A stretch of DNA of 64,000 nt from Nocardia vulneris (GTDB taxonomy: Bacteria; Actinomycetota; Actinomycetes; Mycobacteriales; Mycobacteriaceae): assembly GCF_001613425.1 (NCBI RefSeq), contig NZ_BDCI01000015.1, positions 124,001-188,000 of the forward strand, read 5' to 3'. Shown here piece by piece: positions 58,018 to 64,000 of this stretch; the first letter of the stretch is position 1; each line of letters starts with the position of its first letter. The notes beneath the pieces were generated by a model. That model saw nothing but the letters and a program-made list of their open reading frames with translations, made no database searches and was not told the DNA's origin. Both the position numbers and the translations under genes were made by a program.

Positions 58018-58079
58018 GGGTCCTACCCACCCGCGTGCCGTGCTGGTCGGGTCCTACCCACCCGCGCGTGCCGTGCTGG
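58018..58079 (+). repeat. 31-bp repeat downstream of the VOC gene
   Basis: GGGTCCTACCCACCCGCG begins units at 58018 and 58049, each continuing TGCCGTGCTGGTC. Two copies, period 31 (one with a CG insertion). Part of a repeat-rich, gene-poor stretch of about 520 bp (57930-58447). Confidence 0.75.
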
Positions 58080-58099
58080 TCGGATAGTGCCCACCGCGC

Positions 58100-58291
58100 T
58101 CGCCGTGGCTCCGTCGGACCGTGGCTTCGCTGGACCGTGGCTTCGCTGGACCGTGGCTTCGCTGGACCGTGGCTTCGCTGGACCGTGGCTTCGCTGGACC
58201 GTGGCACCGCTGGACCATGGCACCGCCGGCCCGTGGCACCGCCGGCCCGTGGCACCGCCGGCCCGTGGCACCGCTGGACCGCGGCCCATGG
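58100..58291 (+). repeat. 16-bp minisatellite, about 12 units
   Basis: GGACCGTGGCTTCGCT is repeated at 58116, 58132, 58148, 58164 and 58180 without change, then drifts through GGACCGTGGCACCGCT, GGACCATGGCACCGCC and GGCCCGTGGCACCGCC (58228, 58244, 58260). Period 16, not a multiple of three, so long open frames through it are not evidence of a gene. The palindromic or spacer structure of a CRISPR is absent. A likely site of length variation. Confidence 0.9.
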
Positions 58292-58447
58292 AACCGCGGC
58301 CCACGTCCTGGTCGCCGCCGTGCCGTACGCCGGCGGCATGACGGTACGGCGACAACGGTTTTGGCGTGACGCGAGGCGGCGTGTGGGGACCGGTGTCGGC
58401 GCTGTTCGGCCTGTTTCCGGCGCGATCGAGCAAGGTGCAGTGTCGAA

Positions 58448-59545
58448 CTATGGTGCGACGGAACTCCAGTCGGCGAAGCCGGTGGGGTCGTGGCGGCCCA
58501 TGCTGGCGTGTTCGAACAGGCCCCAGCCTTCGGCGCCGTTGCAGCGGGCGTGGGCGACGTGGTCGATGACGCCGTAGGGGGCGCGGGCGACGATGGCGGG
58601 GTCGGTGAGGTCGTAGCGGCTGGACAGGGACCAGTCGCGGCCTTTCCACTGACCGTGCAGCCAGTCCGGGTCGCCGCCGTAACCGCAGCCGACGTGCAGG
58701 GGCACGTTGGTGCCGGTGGTCACCTCGATCTCCAGCGGCTTGCCGTCAGGGGTGGTCAGTTCGAGCCGAGCGCCGACGGGATGCCTTGTGCCGGAACGGT
58801 AGTCGATGGAGATGCGGGGCCAGCCGAGCTGTTCGACGCGCCCGTCCGGCCAGACCCGGACCGCGTCGTTGAGCGTACGGGTGCCGTCCGGCTCCTCCTG
58901 CACGATCACCACGACGGCGAAGTCGTCGAAGCGCAGCGGGACGTACATCCACCAGAAACCGCCGGACGGTTCGCTCGCCGCCCGCCCCGGCGGCTCGGAT
59001 TCGCCGACCGGCCGGATGCCCCACGACCGGTCCCTGGTGCCGGTCCACACCGCCGGGTCGACGGCGATGTCTTCCCCGTCGACGTGCAGGGTTCCCGCCC
59101 AGGAACCGACCTGCGCGAACCGGCTGGCCTGGATGATCGGCCGGTTGCCGTTCAGGATCAGGTGCGGCTGCTCCTGCACGGTGGGGAAGGCGCCTTCCCA
59201 GGTGAGGTCGAACGACAGTTCGTCGTGCTCGCACACCACCCGGATCCGTTGCAGCGGTTCTACCACCTCGATCCGGTAGCCGCCGACGCGCTGTTCCAGG
59301 CTGCGTTCTTCGAGCGCGTCGGAGAAGCGCACGGTGCGCTGGATATCGCCGCGGCGGACGCACGCGTAGGCGTCGGTGACCCCGAGGTTCGGGTACACGC
59401 CGAACCCGGTGATGAAGAAGGTGCCGCCGTCCCGGTTGTGCCCGTTGAGGTAGCTGCGGTCGTAGAAGTTTCGGTCGGAACTCGCCACCCGGGCCAGCGA
59501 CAGCGCGGTCTGGTGAATCGGGTATTCGTCCAAGGGAACTGGCAT
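58448..59545 (-). CDS. Uncharacterised 365-residue protein
   Basis: Soluble protein of 365 residues, beta-rich, with FFITGFGVYPNLGVTDAYACVRRGD, SFDLTWEGAFP and WTGTRDRSWGIRPVGE; the last is followed by FWWMYVPLRFDDFAVVVIVQ. The pattern of paired beta-barrel halves (W...TRDRSWGIRP) resembles lipocalin/CrtC-type hydratase-like families of actinobacteria (DUF7064/7065-like), but I do not recall a proven function. It is 8 bases from the phosphotransferase gene on the same strand, forming an operon with it. Confidence 0.75.
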   Translation of the reverse strand: MPVPLDEYPIHQTALSLARVASSDRNFYDRSYLNGHNRDGGTFFITGFGVYPNLGVTDAYACVRRGDIQRTVRFSDALEERSLEQRVGGYRIEVVEPLQRIRVVCEHDELSFDLTWEGAFPTVQEQPHLILNGNRPIIQASRFAQVGSWAGTLHVDGEDIAVDPAVWTGTRDRSWGIRPVGESEPPGRAASEPSGGFWWMYVPLRFDDFAVVVIVQEEPDGTRTLNDAVRVWPDGRVEQLGWPRISIDYRSGTRHPVGARLELTTPDGKPLEIEVTTGTNVPLHVGCGYGGDPDWLHGQWKGRDWSLSSRYDLTDPAIVARAPYGVIDHVAHARCNGAEGWGLFEHASMGRHDPTGFADWSSVAP

Positions 59546-59553
59546 GGTTTATC

Positions 59554-60684
59554 TCAATCCCATTCGTAGGTTCCATCGAGCAGCCGTTCCAGGCTCGCCC
59601 GATGCATCACATAGTCGTCCCGGTCGGGAGTGTCGGTGTCCTCGCCGAAGTGGATCATCCGGCGTTTGACCCGGGCCATCACGATGCCGTGGCGCAGCGC
59701 CGCGTAGACGATGTGCCAGTCCAGGTCGCGCACCGTATGTCCGGTCAGCTCTTCGTATTTCGCGACCACGTCGGCGCGGCGCAGGAAGTCGGGCAGGCCC
59801 GGCTGGTCGAAGCGGGTGGCGATGTCCTGGAAGAACCGGTGGATGAAGATCACCCACGCGACGTCGAGTTCGCGCGGCCCCAATGCGGCCATCTCCCAGT
59901 CCAATACCGCCGCGGGCCGGAATTCGTCGAAGATGATGTTGCCGGGCCGCGCGTCGCCCCAGCTGAGCACGTCGGGTCCGGGATCGCTCGGCCAGTTCGC
60001 TTCGAGCCAGTCGAAAGTGCGCTCGAGCAAAGGGATCTCGAATCCGTCGTCGGCCAAGGCCCAGCGATACCATGCCTTCTGCGCCTCGACGTGCCGACGC
60101 AGGGACTGCCCCGCGCCGCGCAGGGCGGGGAAGCGCAGGGCCGGGTCCGGGATCTCGTGGACTTTCGCGATCACCTCGACGGTGTTCGCGGTGAGCTGGG
60201 CTCGCTGCTCGGGGGTGGCGTCGAACAGCCAGCCGATGAACACGTAGGGCGGATTGTCCGTCGGCACCCGCCCGTCCACCCGCTTCATCACGAAAAACGG
60301 TGCGCCGAGCGGTTCTTCGTCTTCTTCGAGCCAGCACAGGCCGGGTACGGGCACGGTCGTGTGCTCGGCGACTCCGGACATCACCTGGTACTGGGTGGCC
60401 AGATCGTAGGTCTCGAACACCGGAAACGACCCGGCCTCCGGCGCCATGCGCGCGACGAACGAGCCGCGCTCGTGCCTGCCGTCGACACTCCATTCGGCGT
60501 CGAACAGAATGGTCGTGCTGGACATGCCGCCGGCCTGCGGGCGGGAGAGGCCGGAGACCCGCGGCGGATGATCGGCGGAGACTTTCGAATCCAGCCAGCG
60601 CGCGAGATCCTCGGCGAGCACTTCCAGATCGCGTTCGCTGACGGTCAGTTGCTGCCGCTGGGCGGGATCCGGATCATCGGCCAT
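59554..60684 (-). CDS. Phosphotransferase-family protein (ACAD10/APH-like)
   Basis: Kinase-like protein of 376 residues: RPQAGGMSSTTILFDAEW, FVARMAPEAG with the ATP-site Met/Ala, then the catalytic loop LSWGDARPGNIIFDE (Asp, Asn) and AVLDWEMAALGPRELD for the metal-binding Asp. The APH-fold family with DWEMA is typical of the actinobacterial ACAD10-type acyl/sterol phosphotransferases, whose substrates are uncertain. ATG 60684 is preceded by AGGAGG. It is the upstream gene of the operon with the uncharacterised protein. Confidence 0.85.
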   Translation of the reverse strand: MADDPDPAQRQQLTVSERDLEVLAEDLARWLDSKVSADHPPRVSGLSRPQAGGMSSTTILFDAEWSVDGRHERGSFVARMAPEAGSFPVFETYDLATQYQVMSGVAEHTTVPVPGLCWLEEDEEPLGAPFFVMKRVDGRVPTDNPPYVFIGWLFDATPEQRAQLTANTVEVIAKVHEIPDPALRFPALRGAGQSLRRHVEAQKAWYRWALADDGFEIPLLERTFDWLEANWPSDPGPDVLSWGDARPGNIIFDEFRPAAVLDWEMAALGPRELDVAWVIFIHRFFQDIATRFDQPGLPDFLRRADVVAKYEELTGHTVRDLDWHIVYAALRHGIVMARVKRRMIHFGEDTDTPDRDDYVMHRASLERLLDGTYEWD

Positions 60685-60955
60685 CGTTGTCCTCCTGACA
60701 CCATGAAGCGGGGCAGCGTGCCTGGACGCAGCCCACATCGGCGGCGGTGCGCCGCGATACGCGACAGTAACGCGTTCCAGTCGGCTCGCGGGCGGAAAAC
60801 GATCGAGGTCGGCGAACCCGCTCACTGGCCGGAACCGGCCCTTGACATGCGACTACTCGGGCCGTCGGGTGGCGCCGCCACACCCGCCCGCGGCGGATCC
60901 GGGCCATTGACCGGCAGGTGCAACTCCGGCCGAAAGACGGTAATGGTGTAGCCAG

Positions 60956-60990
60956 CACGTACGACTTCGACGGCTACCACGTACGACTTC
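60956..60990. promoter_or_regulatory. Direct repeat upstream of the DoxX-like gene
   Basis: CACGTACGACTTC occurs at 60956-60968 and again, identically, at 60978-60990, a period of 22 bp, about two helical turns. It lies in the 400-bp gap (60685-61085) between divergent genes. The remainder of this gap holds no recognised gene; a TTGACA at 60842-60847 has no fitting -10. Confidence 0.4.
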
Positions 60991-61085
60991 CTACCGAGGA
61001 AAAGACGGGGGATTTCCTGGAGGCCCGCGTACCGGGTGGCTCGATACCGTTCGCTCACTGTGCATGTTTCGGAGGAGGGGCAGCT

Positions 61086-62474
61086 GTGAGCGCGGCGAGT
61101 ACGCAGTCGATCGAACGAGAGATCACCGATGGTCCCGAAGTCGAGGACCCCGCGTCGGCGAGGTGGAATCCGCTGACGCGCATCGCATTCCGATTCTGCT
61201 TCACCTACTTCGGCCTGTTCTGCGTGATCTTCCCGCAGTTCTTGTTCGTCTACACCGGCATCTTCTGGGACAAGTTCCCGCAGAACGCGATCAACGGCTT
61301 GCTGTATCCGCTGAGCCCGGTGTGGAACTGGGCCGGCCGAACCGTCTTCGGGGTGGATGCCGAACTGGACCTGTACTCGGGCAGCGGCGATCAGGCGATC
61401 ATCTGGATCTTCGTGTTCTGCATCCTGATCGTGGCCTTGGTGACCACGGCGGCGTGGTCGGTGCTGGATCGGCATCGGCCGGACTATCGGCGTCTGAACG
61501 CCTGGTTCCTGCTGTTCCTGCGGCTCTGCCTGGGCGGCCAGATGCTTTTCTACGGCATGGCGAAGGTCATTCCCACGCAGATGCCGGAGCCGCCGCTGGT
61601 GGCGTTGCTCTCGCAGTACGGTGATTTCACGCCGGCCGCGGTGCTGTGGATGCAGGTCGGTTCCGCGCCGATCTACCAAATCCTATTGGGCAGTGCGGAA
61701 GTGCTCGGCGGCCTGCTGCTGTTCTGGCCGCGGACCGCGACGATCGGCGCGATGATCAGCCTGATCAGCATGGCGCAGGTGTTCATCCTGAACATGACCT
61801 TCGATGTGCCGGTGAAGATCCTGTCGGGGCACCTGCTGCTGATCTCGCTGGTGCTGCTCGCGCCGCAGGCGCGCCGGCTCGCCGATGTGCTTGTCCTGCA
61901 ACGGCCGTCGCAGCCGGCCGTGCAGCCGGAACCGTTCCGCCGCAGGCGGGTCCGGGTGCTTGCGGTGGTGGTCCAGATCGCGTTGGGCCTGTGGGTATTG
62001 GCCGGGACCGTGCACGAAACCTGGTTCTTCTGGAACGAGGGCGGCGGTGGTGCGGCGAAGCCCGCGCTGTACGGCATCTGGTCGGTGTCGGAGTTCACCC
62101 AGGACGGCCAGCCGCTCCCGCCCTTGACCACGGATCAGAATCGTTGGCAGCGTGTGGTTTTCGATCTGCCCGGCATGGCATACCAGAAGATGGACGGCAG
62201 TCTGGTGCCGGTGGCCGGCACGGTCGACACGGCGGCCCACACGATCACCGTGTCGGACACGGCTTCCCAGACGCTGCCGGGACATATCGCCGAGGCGCAA
62301 CCGACTCAGCTCGGCACGTTCACCTTCACCCAGCCCACGCCGGACCGGTTACGGCTGGACGGTGAGTTCAACGGTCACCGGGTGACGGTCGCCCTCGAAC
62401 AGGTGGACCTGAACTCCTTCAAACTGCGCAGTACACCGTTCAAGTGGGTCCAGGACCAACCTCGCTTCAGCTGA
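61086..62474 (+). CDS. DoxX-like membrane protein
   Basis: Protein of 462 residues: an N-terminal hydrophilic part (about 35), then about seven or eight helices, including FCFTYFGLFCVIFPQFLFVY and the DoxX-type quartet LFLRLCLGGQMLFYGMAKV, LLGSAEVLGGLLLFWPRTATIG. The C-terminal about 100 residues are outside the membrane (FTFTQPTPDRLRLDGEFNGHRV), beta-rich. GTG 61086 with GAGGAGG 10 bases before it; the open frame extends upstream but without coding character. Such proteins are often quinone- or redox-linked; no role is proven. Confidence 0.8.
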   Translation: MSAASTQSIEREITDGPEVEDPASARWNPLTRIAFRFCFTYFGLFCVIFPQFLFVYTGIFWDKFPQNAINGLLYPLSPVWNWAGRTVFGVDAELDLYSGSGDQAIIWIFVFCILIVALVTTAAWSVLDRHRPDYRRLNAWFLLFLRLCLGGQMLFYGMAKVIPTQMPEPPLVALLSQYGDFTPAAVLWMQVGSAPIYQILLGSAEVLGGLLLFWPRTATIGAMISLISMAQVFILNMTFDVPVKILSGHLLLISLVLLAPQARRLADVLVLQRPSQPAVQPEPFRRRRVRVLAVVVQIALGLWVLAGTVHETWFFWNEGGGGAAKPALYGIWSVSEFTQDGQPLPPLTTDQNRWQRVVFDLPGMAYQKMDGSLVPVAGTVDTAAHTITVSDTASQTLPGHIAEAQPTQLGTFTFTQPTPDRLRLDGEFNGHRVTVALEQVDLNSFKLRSTPFKWVQDQPRFS

Positions 62475-62495
62475 TCGCACCGAGGGAACAGCAGG

Positions 62496-63455
62496 TCATT
62501 CGATGGTGATGGCATCCAGGCGGGTGCGCAGGAACTCGGCCGACACCACCGGCGGCAAGCCGGTGGTGTGCCCGATCGGCGGGTGCAGCGGCGTGACGAC
62601 CGCATCATGGTCGAGTTCGTAGAAGTAGATGAGCGACACCAGATCTTCCTCCGGCGCGTGCGCCTGCGGCGGCAGTACCCGATGCCGGCCCGACGGCCAG
62701 CGGTTCGCGCTCCAATAGGCAAGCAGGTCACCGATGTTCACGGTGAGGGCGGCGGGGTCGTAGGGTGCGTCGGCCCAACCTTGCGCCGCGGTGTAGACCT
62801 GGAGTCCCCCCGCGCCGGGCTCGCGGTCCAGCACGGTGACGGTGCCGAAGTCGGTGTGCGGGCCGATGCGGAACTGACCGGGTTCGGGCGGGCCGACCGC
62901 CGTCAGCGGTGGATAGTGATTGATATTGCAGGTCCAGGTGGGTCGCGCCGCCAGATCTCGAAACGGGTTGGCGGGCAAGTGCAATGCCGCCGCGAACAAG
63001 GCGAGCAACTCATCGGACAGCGTGTGCATCGCCGCGGTGTAGGCCGTCAGCAGTTCCCGCAGTTCGACCACCTCGTCCGGCCAGACGTTGGGCAGGAACC
63101 AGACGTCGTCGACGCGCGGATCACCGGTCGCGGTATCCGCGCCGATCGCGAAGGTCTCTTTCAGATCGGGCGGCGTCGCGGTGCCCTCCGCGTAGCCGTT
63201 GGCCTCCTTGCCCGGCCCGATCCAGCCGCGACCGCCGACCGTCACGGCGTAGCGCTGCTTCACCGCGTCGGGCAGTGCGAAGAAGCGCCGCGCGGCGGCA
63301 CGGACCGCCCCGGCCAGATCCGCCGCTACGCCGTGCCCGTAGACCAGCAGGAATCCGGCGCGACGCAACCCCTCGTCCACTTCGCGCTCCACCTCGGCGG
63401 CCGCCGCGCCGCCGGTCCGCCAGCGCGCGAGGTCGATCGCCGCGATCGCGCTCAT
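62496..63455 (-). CDS. Isopenicillin-N-synthase-like non-haem iron oxygenase
   Basis: Double-stranded beta-helix enzyme of 319 residues with the N-terminal DIOX_N part (IAAIDLARW, GFLLVYGHGV, ARRFFALP) and the core HxD as GPHTDFGTVTVL and the distal His in SGRHRVLPP. The canonical RxS for the 2-oxoglutarate carboxylate appears as LVSL (Leu in place of Arg), so co-substrate binding may differ. The ATG overlaps the stop of the deaminase gene (ATGA). Substrate possibly a purine or pyrimidine, by context. Confidence 0.8.
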   Translation of the reverse strand: MSAIAAIDLARWRTGGAAAAEVEREVDEGLRRAGFLLVYGHGVAADLAGAVRAAARRFFALPDAVKQRYAVTVGGRGWIGPGKEANGYAEGTATPPDLKETFAIGADTATGDPRVDDVWFLPNVWPDEVVELRELLTAYTAAMHTLSDELLALFAAALHLPANPFRDLAARPTWTCNINHYPPLTAVGPPEPGQFRIGPHTDFGTVTVLDREPGAGGLQVYTAAQGWADAPYDPAALTVNIGDLLAYWSANRWPSGRHRVLPPQAHAPEEDLVSLIYFYELDHDAVVTPLHPPIGHTTGLPPVVSAEFLRTRLDAITIE

Positions 63456-63925
63456 GCTGTCGCTGTCTCGTCGGGGACGCCGATGTCCTCGTGCCAGAGC
63501 GCCGGATACTCGGCGATGAACGTGGTCATCATCTCGACGCACCGCGCGTCCTCGAGCACGGTCACCGCGACGCCGTGCTCGGCCAGCCAGTCGTGGCCGC
63601 CGTGGAAGGTCTGCGATTCGCCGATGATCACCGTGCCGATACCGAACTGACGGACCAGTCCACTGCAATACCAGCACGGCGACAGCGTGGTCACCATGAT
63701 CGTCGGGCCGTAGTCGCGCCTGCGGCCCGCGGCCCGGAATGCGTCGGTTTCGGCGTGGATGCTGGGGTCGCCGGACTGCACGCGCCGGTTGTGCCCGCGG
63801 CCGAGCAGAGTGCCGTCCGCGTCGAACAGCGCGGCCCCGATCGGGATACCGCCCTCGGCGCGGCCGCGCAGCGCCTCCTGATAGGCCACCTCGAGCAGTT
63901 GTCGTGCCGGTGTCACGTGCGTCAT
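63452..63925 (-). CDS. Nucleoside/cytosine deaminase (CDA fold)
   Basis: Zinc deaminase of 157 residues: IHAETDAFRAAG (HAE: zinc His and catalytic Glu) and LSPCWYCSGLV (PCxxC: two zinc Cys). Best similarity by look is to yeast-type cytosine/guanine deaminases. ATG at 63925 is used because GGAGG lies upstream and the family begins QLLEVAYQEAL; an in-frame ATG upstream exists. Translationally coupled to the oxygenase. The last 75 bases of the window hold no feature that I can support. Confidence 0.88.
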   Translation of the reverse strand: MTHVTPARQLLEVAYQEALRGRAEGGIPIGAALFDADGTLLGRGHNRRVQSGDPSIHAETDAFRAAGRRRDYGPTIMVTTLSPCWYCSGLVRQFGIGTVIIGESQTFHGGHDWLAEHGVAVTVLEDARCVEMMTTFIAEYPALWHEDIGVPDETATA

Positions 63926-64000
63926 GGCTCCAGCCTCCAAGGCGACCGGCTCGGCCGCAACGTACAGATCGTCCATCCGGCACCGGTCTCCGGATGACAG

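Noticed and set aside
58100..58291. Possible CRISPR array
   Set aside because: Units are directly joined with no spacers, are only 16 bp long and have no cas genes nearby.
57990..58577. Long open frames through the 16-bp repeat region
   Set aside because: A 16-bp period leaves several frames open by chance; the product is repetitive (GPWLRWTVAS) and has no ribosome-binding site or conserved domain.

Overview
The window reads as a high-GC actinobacterial chromosome of the Mycobacteriales, most likely Nocardia or a close relative. The evidence is the dense GC-rich coding, frequent GTG starts, many -10-like hexamers six to eight bases before a start codon (leaderless mRNAs), and the gene order. 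dxr - rip1 - ispG - GNAT - penicillin-binding lipoprotein, then map, then alpha/beta hydrolase - mqo - GNAT - Mg-chelatase-like - cobO - cobB follows the order of Mycobacterium tuberculosis Rv2870c-Rv2848c as I remember it. The genus is inference. No rRNA, tRNA, CRISPR array, insertion sequence or prophage gene was seen.

Region by region. 0-4.6 kb: a truncated inositol-monophosphatase-family gene overlapping an unknown gene; a cysteine leader peptide ahead of cysteine dioxygenase and rhodanese; a DUF5997 gene divergent from a LysR-type regulator. 4.8-12 kb: the conserved block (DUF2631, dxr, rip1, ispG, GNAT, PBP lipoprotein) plus a 52-residue exported peptide that is easily overlooked. 12.3-44 kb: a segment of about 32 kb that breaks the conserved order. 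It holds an orphan type VII secretion substrate cassette, a nitrobindin with an IdeR-like iron box upstream, a MerR/sliding-clamp fusion with a TPR-like partner, an HxlR/SDR pair with a palindromic operator, two DUF4254 paralogues, an ImmA/IrrE-like protease, an APC permease, two ABC-2 permeases without an ATPase, a DUF5753 regulator, a secreted guanyl RNase, a 1095-residue repeat protein, a complete 2-aminoethylphosphonate-type uptake and degradation operon with its GntR regulator and twin operators, a PrnB homologue, an LLM flavin enzyme, and a PucR-controlled ligase/hydrolase/nitronate-monooxygenase operon.

44-57.4 kb: map, cobQ, a VapBC-type toxin-antitoxin pair, two alpha/beta-hydrolase-fold genes, mqo, GNAT, a fused Mg-chelatase-like protein, cobO, cobB and a CobE/CbiG C-terminal-like gene. 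These cob genes supply late cobalamin steps (adenosylation and amidation); no cobalamin riboswitch was recognised. Two genes here, map and cobB, are followed by decaying tandem copies of their own 3' ends, and cobB carries a glycine-rich insertion of about 155 residues between its two enzymatic domains.

57.5-64 kb: a glyoxalase-like gene, a minisatellite region of 16-bp and 31-bp repeats, an uncharacterised gene with a phosphotransferase, a DoxX-like membrane protein, and a coupled 2OG-Fe(II)-type oxygenase and nucleoside/cytosine deaminase pair.
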